From JASFQI01 sp050115555 (GTDB lineage: Bacteria; Desulfobacterota; DSM-4660; Desulfatiglandales; HGW-15), in the NCBI GenBank assembly GCA_050115555.1, contig JASFQI010000112.1, positions 1 through 13,647 on the forward strand: DNA of 13,647 bases, given 5' to 3'. This document shows positions 1 through 6,632 of this stretch, piece by piece; within the stretch, counting starts at the first letter, position 1, and every line of letters begins with the position of its first letter. The notes beneath the pieces are model-generated. The model had not been told where the DNA came from, made no database searches, and worked only from the letters and a program-made list of their open reading frames with translations. A program made the position numbers and the translations under genes.

Positions 1-2
1 AT

Positions 3-344
3 GTGGATCAGGACTACGGGTTTGGTTCCGGCGGCCCGGACGTTGTGTCGGGCCTGGCTGTGGACACGGACACGGATAATGACGGCGTGCCCGATGCTCT
101 GGACAATGCCTACCTGACGTCCAACTCCAACCAGTGGGACACGGATGGGGACATGTACGGGAACATGGTGGATGGGGACTTTAACAACAGCGGATCTGTA
201 AATTACGCTGATAAGGCCGTATTTGGCCTGGCATTTTCTGGCACCTATAATGAAGACTGTGATTTCGATGGCAATGGTAGCATAACTTATCTTGATAAAG
301 CCAAATTCGGGGTAAAATTTAATACGTCCGCCCCATGGTTTTAA
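3..344 (+). CDS. C-terminal part of a dockerin-like, calcium-binding exported protein (5' end outside window)
   Basis: The reading frame is open from the first base of the window to a TAA at 342-344, so this is most likely the tail of a longer protein; the GTG at position 3 is probably an internal Val codon. Numbering from that codon, two Asp-rich thrombospondin-3-like stretches lie near residues 21-34 (DTDTDNDGVPDALD) and 46-59. They are followed by two F-hand repeats of a dockerin module: about 57-78 (DFNNSGSVNYADKAVFG) and 85-106 (DFDGNGSITYLDKAKFG). The paired D-x-N/D-x-S/N-G-S motifs followed by a DKAxFG helix are the usual dockerin layout, with Asp/Asn side chains as Ca ligands. Dockerins bind cohesin modules, and the next gene, 25 bases downstream, encodes a cohesin-like exported protein. 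The catalytic or structural N-terminal part, and so the function, cannot be seen. This gene looks more AT-rich than the pilus genes. Confidence 0.75.
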   Translation: MDQDYGFGSGGPDVVSGLAVDTDTDNDGVPDALDNAYLTSNSNQWDTDGDMYGNMVDGDFNNSGSVNYADKAVFGLAFSGTYNEDCDFDGNGSITYLDKAKFGVKFNTSAPWF

Positions 345-369
345 TCACTGATGAAAGGAGGATAAAAAC

Positions 370-993
370 ATGCGCACTGTTAGGCTATTGGCAATATTGA
401 TGATCTCCTTTTTCATGATGTCGGCATATGCCTTTGCTCTGCCTACCATAGAGATTCGCCCGTCCACCGTTGAGGTGGATACTGGGGATGAAATCGATTT
501 CTACATCTATCTGGTAGGTGATGCAACCGAAGACATCACAATGGGGCTATACGCCTATTCCCTCTGGCTGGACTCTTCTGAGCTCGATTTTGTGAACTTT
601 GCGTATGAGGATCCGGCGGGTTGGACTGAGCATATTAATACATCGTGGACTACGCCAAGGAACGATGATTATACAGGCTATGAGGACTGGTGGGGCAGCT
701 TTGATGCAAACCATCCTAGTTTCCAACCATACACCATCACAGCCAATTCGGAGACGCTTATCGGCACCCTGACTGCAGAGGTGCTTACCGCAGTGCTGGA
801 CGGCGCATGGGATGTGGTGTTGGAATATTACCTCCCTATGGATGAAGGCTTTTATCTGGGTGCAAGTTGGGACAAAAACCTACTTACACAGGCGGTAGGT
901 CCTGACGTCGTTGCTACCCCCGTCCCGGCCGCTGTACTGCTTCTCGGCTCGGGGCTCCTCGGGCTGATCGGGATTCGGCGAAAGGCGGGGTAG
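370..993 (+). CDS. Secreted cohesin-like protein with VPLPA-CTERM sorting signal
   Basis: A 207-residue protein with an ideal SD (AAGGAGG, about 8 bases before the ATG). It has a signal peptide (residues 1-23, Arg then a hydrophobic run ending AFA). The C-terminal sorting signal begins near residue 184: TPVPAAVLLLGSGLLGLIGIRRKAG, i.e. a VPxPA motif, a transmembrane stretch and a basic tail. This is the VPLPA-CTERM type handled by exosortases, so the mature protein should be exported and processed or anchored at the cell surface. The body starts with a strand pattern (IEIRPSTVEVDTGDEIDFYIYL, then GLYAYSLWLDSSELDFVNF) that resembles cohesin-like beta-sandwiches of other PEP-CTERM proteins; this is a fold guess from pattern alone. 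It lies directly behind a dockerin-bearing gene and probably shares its transcript. It could also be a matrix protein unrelated to cohesin binding. Confidence 0.82.
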   Translation: MRTVRLLAILMISFFMMSAYAFALPTIEIRPSTVEVDTGDEIDFYIYLVGDATEDITMGLYAYSLWLDSSELDFVNFAYEDPAGWTEHINTSWTTPRNDDYTGYEDWWGSFDANHPSFQPYTITANSETLIGTLTAEVLTAVLDGAWDVVLEYYLPMDEGFYLGASWDKNLLTQAVGPDVVATPVPAAVLLLGSGLLGLIGIRRKAG

Positions 994-1043
994 CATCATC
1001 CCCGCTTTCGTAGCATAGGCTCATTTATCCTTTCACCTTAATT

Positions 1044-1069
1044 GAGGCCCGGTCCCAGGACCGGGCCTC
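1044..1069 (+). terminator. GC-rich perfect hairpin, probable transcription terminator of the 370-993 gene
   Basis: Arms GAGGCCCGGTCC (1044-1055) and GGACCGGGCCTC (1058-1069) are perfectly complementary over 12 bases, leaving a loop of only two bases if fully paired. It sits 50 bases after the stop codon at 993, where a terminator is expected. A clear T-tract is missing on either side (only CCCTGTTT follows on +), so it may act as an RNA 3' end stabiliser or a weak terminator. A second, looser inverted repeat follows at 1094-1124. Confidence 0.5.
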
Positions 1070-1222
1070 CCCTGTTTCAGGCAGCACAAGAGAAAGGGCC
1101 GCTGTGGCCGGAACCCGGGCCCTTGGGCGCTTGTGACAAGACACAAATTCCGTCCCGGCCGGGCCCGCTGAAAGCGAAAAACCAAAGAATCCATTATTAT
1201 CCAGCAGGAATGAGGAACGATC

Positions 1223-2026
1223 ATGCGCAGCATGAAAACAGGCATATGGTCCGCGGGGCGGTCCATCCTGGCCAAGCCGGTGCTATACGGCGTGGCCTTG
1301 GTGATCATTCTTGGACCGGCGGTCTACCGGTTTTACAAATGGAGAACAGAAGCCCCGTCCGGCCCGGTCGAGCTGGCAAAGCCCCAGGCCCCCAATGCTC
1401 CAGGCCGTACTTCGTCTCCCCAAGCCGTTACAGAGGGGGGTGAAGCAGAGGGCGGCCCGGCCCACTCTGCGGGGAGCAAAGCCCAGGAGCCACACTCGGA
1501 CCGGGTGACCCTTTCCATGAACTGGGCCGAAGGACAGGGATCGGCTCAGGATCCATCCGGGAGGCTCAGGCCGAGGACCTGGGAGAAGCTTCAGCAGGCC
1601 AGGACGGCCTTTGAGGAGCGGGTGCTGAAGAAGAATGTAGCCAGACGGCTCAGGGTGGAGACTCCTTCTCTCGTGCGGAGGCCGGCCGCCCCGGCTGAAG
1701 GGTCTGCTGGGAGTGATACCTCGGCGGCATTGAGCTCCGCGGGCGGGTCCGTTTCAGGGGGGGGCGAGAGCGGCAGTGGGGATGCAGAATCCGCCAAGGC
1801 CTTGGCGGAAGCGGAGACCAGCCCGGGGTACGTGGCCTATGTAAGCACCACACAAGGGTTTGAGAAGGGGGTCGATCAGGTCATGGAAGAGATCGCAGAG
1901 GAGTATGTCCAATCCTTTCCCGAGGCGCCGAGGGTCACCGTGGGCCTGATTGTGGGAGGCGGGATCCGAAAGCAGGGGACCTTTATCAATGACGGATCCG
2001 GGGGCGTCAAACGGGCCGGTCAATAA
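1223..2026 (+). CDS. Membrane-anchored low-complexity protein of unknown function
   Basis: A 267-residue protein that I do not recognise. The ATG at 1223 has GAGGA six bases upstream; a second Met at codon 4 is possible. A single hydrophobic segment (about residues 16-34, AKPVLYGVALVIILGPAVY) followed by basic residues suggests a type II-like membrane anchor. After it comes a long Pro/Ala/Gly/Glu/Ser-rich stretch (about 43-200) that looks disordered, interrupted by a charged helical part around 116-150 (RTWEKLQQARTAFEERVLKKNVARRL). The C-terminal ~65 residues (GYVAYVSTTQGFEKGVDQVMEEIAEEYVQ, then VTVGLIVGGGIRK) look more ordered. Codon use (strong G/C third position) supports real coding. It precedes the TadG-like gene by 102 bases on the same strand, next to the pilus operon, so an accessory role in pilus or envelope function is possible but only by context. 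Confidence 0.62.
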   Translation: MRSMKTGIWSAGRSILAKPVLYGVALVIILGPAVYRFYKWRTEAPSGPVELAKPQAPNAPGRTSSPQAVTEGGEAEGGPAHSAGSKAQEPHSDRVTLSMNWAEGQGSAQDPSGRLRPRTWEKLQQARTAFEERVLKKNVARRLRVETPSLVRRPAAPAEGSAGSDTSAALSSAGGSVSGGGESGSGDAESAKALAEAETSPGYVAYVSTTQGFEKGVDQVMEEIAEEYVQSFPEAPRVTVGLIVGGGIRKQGTFINDGSGGVKRAGQ

Positions 2027-2128
2027 CAGGGTGCCTCGAAAACGATTCTGGCAGGGCCTTTAGTGAAGTTCCCTCAAGGAGAGAAGAATCAAATAAAGTA
2101 ACAGTAAACGATTTCAGGATGTGGACGG

Positions 2129-3472
2129 ATGACAAGAGAACGATTGAAGGATGAGACCGGCAGTGTTGCCGTGATCACCGCTTTGTGCATGACGATCCTT
2201 GTGGGCGTATTGGCCTTTGTCCTGAACTCGGGGTTTTTATACGCCGAGAAAAACAGATATCAGAACGCCGTGGAGGCCGCGGCTATGGCCGGGGCTGTGG
2301 ATTTGTGCGGAGAGGATCCCGAGGCCACGGCCGAGGCGATCCTTCAAGAGAACCTTACGGATGCCTTGGAGGATGGGACCCTGCCCGAGGGATACACGGT
2401 GGAGGTCGCTCAAGGCTACTACGACGAGACCGGGCAGTACGACTTCTCCGGGGACTCGGCATTCGGATACCGATCCTTTGTGGAGGCGGACAATATGCCC
2501 TCGGATGTGTATGTCAACAGCCTCCTGGTAAGGTTGACTTTGGAGAAGGGCACGGTTCTTTCCGATTTTGTGGCAAAGGACAAGGTCCCGTTCCAGGTCA
2601 CGGGCGTGGCCTACCTGAAGCGCTACGGGCTTCTGTCCCTGGGAGAGGAGAGCGGGGACGGTATCTTTACCGAGCGCAAATATGCCACGGGATATCCGGC
2701 CTTTTATGACATGGGGGCCCTTCATTCCAATAGCGACATCGACTTCTCGAGCGTTGATCACGCGCCTGTCATGGATGCCAACACCACCGCAACAGCCGTG
2801 GGCAGCATCTCCAACTGCCCGGGAGGGGATTCCTATGCGGAGCCGGTCTACTACTCCCGTACCGTAGCGCAGGAAATGGAAGACCTGAGGAACCGGGCGG
2901 ATTACGTGATTCGGTTCAGCGATTGGGACCCGGGTCAGCCTGCGCCGAACAATAATTTTTTCTACCACAATTTATATCGCTATGGTTTCGGGTTCCACGG
3001 GGGAGACCATGGAGGTGCGGTCTACTATTTCATGGATGACGGCACCGGGCCCCAAGACACCCTTATTCTAACCAATATCGACGGTGATGGTGATGATTCC
3101 TGCGCCACCAATTTCACCATCGCCTCGGAGCTGCCGGTCGGTTTTTACCAATGGTTTGGCGGCCTCCATCTAGGCGGCGAGGGCGAGGACATGGTCTATG
3201 TGGTGTGCATCCAGGATATCGGTGCCAATGATTGTACGTCAATGGCTGATGTAGAAATGAAAGGCGTCGTCTTTCGTACCCAGGGCACGTTCCATATCCA
3301 TGGGGGGAGTCATCCTTCAGGATTGCGCGGTCTTTGGTTGCGCGCGATTGCTGGTCGCTCCATCATCCTGGAAGGCCACTACTATTCGGTGGAACACGCC
3401 TTTTACGGCAATTTCGGGCCGCCCTGTCCTCCCACCATTGTCAAGCTCGGACGCCTGGAGCCTTCAGAGTGA
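2129..3472 (+). CDS. TadG-like protein (Tad/Flp pilus-associated, TadE/G-type N-terminus)
   Basis: A 447-residue protein. Residues 8-57 (DETGSVAVITALCMTILVGVLAFVLNSGFLYAEKNRYQNAVEAAAMAGA) are the typical TadG-type N-terminus: a short basic leader, a transmembrane helix and the 'QNAxEAAAxAGA' amphipathic continuation. Unlike classical TadG, I see no von Willebrand A metal site (DxSxS). The remainder contains stretches such as ALHSNSDIDF near residues 198-207 and GVVFRTQGTFHIHGGSH near 372-388, recalling the repetitive beta-structure of PilX/TadE-like surface proteins; this is a weak impression. It probably acts as an envelope-anchored pilus accessory protein. It is on the strand opposite to the main operon and converges with it (43 bases between stop codons), so it needs its own promoter or that of the 1223 gene. 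The start is set by an in-frame ATG with a modest CAGGAT upstream. Confidence 0.72.
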   Translation: MTRERLKDETGSVAVITALCMTILVGVLAFVLNSGFLYAEKNRYQNAVEAAAMAGAVDLCGEDPEATAEAILQENLTDALEDGTLPEGYTVEVAQGYYDETGQYDFSGDSAFGYRSFVEADNMPSDVYVNSLLVRLTLEKGTVLSDFVAKDKVPFQVTGVAYLKRYGLLSLGEESGDGIFTERKYATGYPAFYDMGALHSNSDIDFSSVDHAPVMDANTTATAVGSISNCPGGDSYAEPVYYSRTVAQEMEDLRNRADYVIRFSDWDPGQPAPNNNFFYHNLYRYGFGFHGGDHGGAVYYFMDDGTGPQDTLILTNIDGDGDDSCATNFTIASELPVGFYQWFGGLHLGGEGEDMVYVVCIQDIGANDCTSMADVEMKGVVFRTQGTFHIHGGSHPSGLRGLWLRAIAGRSIILEGHYYSVEHAFYGNFGPPCPPTIVKLGRLEPSE

Positions 3473-3515
3473 ATGAGGCGATATGTTTCAGGCCCTTGTG
3501 TTTCCATCCTCCGGA

Positions 3516-3809
3516 TTAGTTAGTACCGCCTAGCTCCTGCCTGACGCTCTCGTTTTCATCCTTCTTCTTTTCGGTCATGGATTTCTTGTATAGCTTTTTG
3601 TAGATCTCATGCGCAAGCTCACCGGGCATGGTGTCGGCAGGCGTGGGGTCCTCAGGCGCATCCGGGTTCAGGACCTGCCGGCTGAAGGCCGCATGATAAG
3701 AGGTCCCGTGGTCCAGGCCCAGGGTCCTGGAGGCGTGTTGGCACCCCGAACCCAGGAGAAGGCCTGTGAGGGCGGTCGTGAGAATGCATGCACACCGGTG
3801 GCGGATCAT
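3516..3809 (-). CDS. Small Tad-locus lipoprotein, last gene of the pilus operon
   Basis: A 97-residue protein with a lipoprotein signal: basic N-terminus, hydrophobic run and a lipobox-like LLGSGC with Cys23 (Gly at -3 is less usual). The start is supported by AAAGGAG eight bases upstream of the ATG. The middle part (GTSYHAAFSRQVLNPDAP, then PGELAHEIYKKLYKKSM) has the same order of elements as small lipoproteins seen at the end of other Tad loci: a short 'Q-x-x-NP-x-A' patch, a Gly, and a helix ending in a Tyr/basic segment. The tail is highly charged (MTEKKKDENESVRQELGG). It starts 21 bases after the tadD stop and is therefore probably co-transcribed. A likely role is as an outer-membrane accessory factor of the secretin/TadD complex; this is context inference. 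Confidence 0.7.
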   Translation of the reverse strand: MIRHRCACILTTALTGLLLGSGCQHASRTLGLDHGTSYHAAFSRQVLNPDAPEDPTPADTMPGELAHEIYKKLYKKSMTEKKKDENESVRQELGGTN

Positions 3810-3830
3810 GAATCACACTCCTTTAGTGAT

Positions 3831-4685
3831 TTATGGTTTGAGAGCTTTTTCTGAGCCTGTTTTAGGCGTATGTTCGACCTCATTGAGCCGGGCCAGGTTG
3901 TCCCGGGCCGCTTCCAGGCCGGGATCGGCTTTCAGGGCCCGCTCGAACAGGAGAGCTGCCCTTTGGTCTTCTCCCCGCAGCCGCAAGATGACCCCCATGT
4001 TGTTGAGGGCCTCTGCCGGGGGGTAGTGGGCCTTAAGCAGGGAAAACGCCTCCTTTTCACGGCCCTGGAGCCCGTAGCAGACAGCGAGGTTGTTGAGGGC
4101 AGGGTGAAACTCCGGGGCCAGGCGGAGGCTCTTCTTAAAATGTGTCTCCGCCTGGCCCAGATGGCCTGCCTGCATCTCCAGGAACCCCAGGTTGTTCAAA
4201 AAATCCGGCCGGGCCGGGTTATAACGGATGGCCTTAGTAAAGGCGTCTCGGGCCTCCTCGCCCCGGCCCGTCCGTGCATAGACCAATCCGAGCCCGTCAT
4301 GGGCCGGGGCATATTCGGAGTCCAGGGAGAGGGCCCTCCGGAAGTGGTCCTCTGCCTTCCCGGGCTCGTCGGTTTCCCGGTAACAGATGCCCGTGAGGTG
4401 CTCCACCTCCGGGGTGCGGCCGTGTTCCTTTTTCGCGTCCTTTAACTGGACCAGGGCCACCTCGTAATGGCCCTTGGCCATCAGTTCCCGGGCCAAGAGG
4501 ACGAAGTTCTTCTCGGGTTTCTCCGCGGCCTGGGAGGCCTTTTCCCGCTCCTCCTCCATGCGGGCCTTGAGCAGGGCATTGGGGTCCGGCTCCTTGTGCA
4601 TGAGGCCACATCCGGCCAATAGGAGGCAGATGAAAAGGAGAGACAGAGTCGCACACTTACAGAATATGTTGCCATGATGATTCAT
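3831..4685 (-). CDS. tadD: TadD-like TPR lipoprotein (pilotin/assembly factor of the Tad pilus)
   Basis: A 284-residue protein. The frame stays open far upstream, inside tadC, but the start at 4685 is chosen because it gives a perfect lipoprotein signal: MNHHGN, a hydrophobic stretch and lipobox LLAGC with Cys26. After a charged, coiled-coil-prone linker (about 38-60, ARMEEEREKASQAAEKPEK) there are about six TPR units. Clear ones are at roughly 93-124 (LTGICYRETDEPGKAEDHFRRAL), 127-158 (AHDGLGLVYARTGRGEEARDAF), 161-192 (FLNNLGFLEMQAGHLGQAETHF), 195-223 and 226-256. TadD proteins are outer-membrane TPR lipoproteins needed for pilus biogenesis, probably for secretin assembly. It lies 50 bases behind tadC. 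No strong SD is visible before 4685, so the exact start has some doubt. Confidence 0.9.
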   Translation of the reverse strand: MNHHGNIFCKCATLSLLFICLLLAGCGLMHKEPDPNALLKARMEEEREKASQAAEKPEKNFVLLARELMAKGHYEVALVQLKDAKKEHGRTPEVEHLTGICYRETDEPGKAEDHFRRALSLDSEYAPAHDGLGLVYARTGRGEEARDAFTKAIRYNPARPDFLNNLGFLEMQAGHLGQAETHFKKSLRLAPEFHPALNNLAVCYGLQGREKEAFSLLKAHYPPAEALNNMGVILRLRGEDQRAALLFERALKADPGLEAARDNLARLNEVEHTPKTGSEKALKP

Positions 4686-4735
4686 GATAGATGGCCTGTG
4701 ATGACGTGATAAAGTTACTCGTCCCTCGTTCGCCG

Positions 4736-5665
4736 TCAGAACCTGCCCTGGAAGTGGTTCAGAAGGTTGATCAGGACCGGGCCCAGGACCACGATCAGGA
4801 GCGCGGGCATGATGAGCATGATCATGGGAAACGTGAGCTTGGTGGAGATTTTGGCTCCCTTTTCCTCGGCCTTTTTCTGGCGCTCCCGTCGCATGGCCTC
4901 GGAGTAGACCCGTAGGGCCTCGGCAATGTCCGTACCGAACTTGGACGACTGGATCAGGACGTTCACGATGCTGCTGAGGCTGTTCACCCCGTTGCGCTCG
5001 GCCAGGTTTTTCAGGACCTGCTTTCGAGGGAGCCCGCTCTGGGTCTCCAGAAAGTACTGGCTGAACTCCCGGGAAAGGATCGGCGACACGTTGTCCATCT
5101 CCCGGCTCACCCTGTAGAGGGCCATATCGAAGCTGAGCCCCGCCTCGATACAGATCAGAAGGAGGTCCAGGGCGTCCGGAAGCTCCTTCTGGATGGCCTG
5201 CTGCCTCGAGGCGATCTGCATCTTCAGGAGCAGACCGGGGAGGTAGTAGCCCGCACCCAGGAAAAGGAAGGTAAAGATGAAGGACCGGATGTCCAGGTTG
5301 CCCGAAACGAAGATCACGAAGAGGTAAACACCTCCGAAGACCAGTGCCAACCCGAGCTTGAGCCCGAAGTAGAGCATAACCGCGTGAGTGGACCGGTACC
5401 CGGCATGGGAGAGGAGACGTCGGATCGTTTTGAGCTCCTTTTCGCTCCGGGGCGTGGCCATGAGTCCCAGGGACCGGACTGCCCGAAACCATCCGGACTC
5501 CTCCATCCGATCCTTTTCAAAGGCCCGGGCCTCCTTTTCCGAGCCGAAGATCCGTTTGGTGACCAGGAAACGCCGGTATCTCTCCTCAAGGTACGCGTAA
5601 AGCCCCAGGGTCGCGCTGGTCACGAGGAGAAAGGTCAGGGTCACGATGATCAGTGTAAGGTCCAT
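4736..5665 (-). CDS. tadC: TadC, inner-membrane platform protein (T2SS GspF-type fold)
   Basis: A 309-residue protein. The ATG at 5665 overlaps the tadB stop by one base (TGATG), which fixes the start better than upstream in-frame codons inside tadB. It has an N-terminal TM helix (about 3-22, LTLIIVTLTFLLVTSATLGL), a cytoplasmic linker, two TM helices at about 100-150, then a GspF-type domain about 170-280 with the hallmark ELPDALDLLLICIEAGLSFDMAL and the repeated SKFGTDIAEALRVYSEAMRRERQKKAEEKGAK. It ends in a hydrophobic helix (FPMIMLIMPALLIVVLGPVL) and a short tail. TadB and TadC together form the membrane platform on which the CpaF ATPase drives pilin insertion and polymerisation. Length and layout fit the family. 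Confidence 0.95.
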   Translation of the reverse strand: MDLTLIIVTLTFLLVTSATLGLYAYLEERYRRFLVTKRIFGSEKEARAFEKDRMEESGWFRAVRSLGLMATPRSEKELKTIRRLLSHAGYRSTHAVMLYFGLKLGLALVFGGVYLFVIFVSGNLDIRSFIFTFLFLGAGYYLPGLLLKMQIASRQQAIQKELPDALDLLLICIEAGLSFDMALYRVSREMDNVSPILSREFSQYFLETQSGLPRKQVLKNLAERNGVNSLSSIVNVLIQSSKFGTDIAEALRVYSEAMRRERQKKAEEKGAKISTKLTFPMIMLIMPALLIVVLGPVLINLLNHFQGRF

Positions 5666-6621
5666 CAGACGTTGATCCTCGACATGTACCTCATGATCAT
5701 AAACCCCGCGGCCTCGAGCAGCACGGCCGCAAGCAGCAGCTTCCTGCCTAGGGGATCGTGAAACAGGAGCCCGATGTACTTGGGGTTGAAGATCCATGCC
5801 ACGATCAGAAAGGCGGCCGGAAGGAGCCCCAGGACAATGGCCGACGAACGGCCCTCAGCCGTCAGAACCCGGACCTGCCGTTTGAGCTGAAAGCGCTCCC
5901 TCACCGTGTGGGCCACCCCTTCGAGCACAGCGGTGAGGTTGCCGCCGGTCTCCCGCTGGATGATGAACGATGTCACCAGGATCTTCACGTCCGGCAGCCG
6001 GGGAAATCGCTTTTCAAAGTTACGAAAAGCTGCTTCAAAGGGGAGGCCCACGGCCATCTCGTCATAGACTGTCTTGATCTCCGTGCCGATGGGCGGGGGG
6101 AAGCTCCGAGCCACCTCCTGGAGGGCGCCGTCTACGGACTGACCCACCTTGAGAGCCCGGACGATCATGTCCAGAGTGTCGGGGAGTTGCTCAACCAGGG
6201 CCTCCTCGCGCTTTCGTTTCCGGTAGACGACATAGGCGAAAGGCAGGGCGATGCCTGCGGCCAGGGCTACGAGCACGGCGAGCGCGTTTTTCAGGATCAC
6301 GAGGATGGGGATGACGAAGAGGACGCCCATGCCCAGGCTTAGGGTGAGGAGCCTTTCGAGGGACAGGGGCACGTCCGCTGAAATGAGCAGGGACTCCAGG
6401 GCTGCCAGATCCAGAAACCGGCCCAGGAGCCGCTCTACCAGGCTCCGGGTCTGCTCCTTGCGGACACTTCCCTCCATGCGGCCGTCCTCGCTGCCTTCGG
6501 CGTTGAGCTCCTTGAGGCGCTTCTCCTTTTCCAGGGCGGCCCTGTCTTTCAGGAGGTAGTAAGTGGAGATTCCGAAGAACAGGATCACCAGACCGGCCAG
6601 CATGGCGATGAAAAGCGGCAT
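5665..6621 (-). CDS. tadB: TadB, inner-membrane platform protein (T2SS GspF-type fold)
   Basis: A 318-residue protein. A strong SD (GAGGAGG) overlaps the cpaF stop codon and stands about 6 bases before the ATG. It has an N-terminal TM helix (about 3-24), then a charged linker (KDRAALEKEKRLKELNAEGSEDGR), two TM helices (about 90-134, LTLSLGMGVLFVIPILVILK, AVLVALAAGIALPFAYVVY) and a GspF domain about 144-270. That domain carries EQLPDTLDMIVRALKVGQSVDGALQEVA, ETGGNLTAVLEGVAHTVRERFQLKRQVRVLTAEGR and a following TM helix, and the protein ends with two more hydrophobic segments. It is the partner of TadC, which follows with a one-base overlap. Nothing unusual is seen. Confidence 0.95.
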   Translation of the reverse strand: MPLFIAMLAGLVILFFGISTYYLLKDRAALEKEKRLKELNAEGSEDGRMEGSVRKEQTRSLVERLLGRFLDLAALESLLISADVPLSLERLLTLSLGMGVLFVIPILVILKNALAVLVALAAGIALPFAYVVYRKRKREEALVEQLPDTLDMIVRALKVGQSVDGALQEVARSFPPPIGTEIKTVYDEMAVGLPFEAAFRNFEKRFPRLPDVKILVTSFIIQRETGGNLTAVLEGVAHTVRERFQLKRQVRVLTAEGRSSAIVLGLLPAAFLIVAWIFNPKYIGLLFHDPLGRKLLLAAVLLEAAGFMIMRYMSRINV

Positions 6622-6632
6622 GGTTCCCCTCC

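Noticed and set aside
1042..1443. Open frames on both strands around 1033-1443
   Set aside because: They cross the terminator-like hairpin and the start of the 1223 gene, have low-complexity Pro/Arg/Gly content and no SD.
3831..5492. Extended 553-codon version of tadD
   Set aside because: The upstream 269 codons lie antiphase inside tadC and are Pro/Arg/Gly-rich; the ATG at 4685 gives a perfect lipoprotein signal.
4736..5797. Extended tadC start at 5797 and extended tadE start at 12379
   Set aside because: Both extensions overlap the preceding gene in another frame; the internal ATG codons (5665 and 12283) show TGATG/ATGA coupling and start directly with the expected N-terminal helix or prepilin leader.
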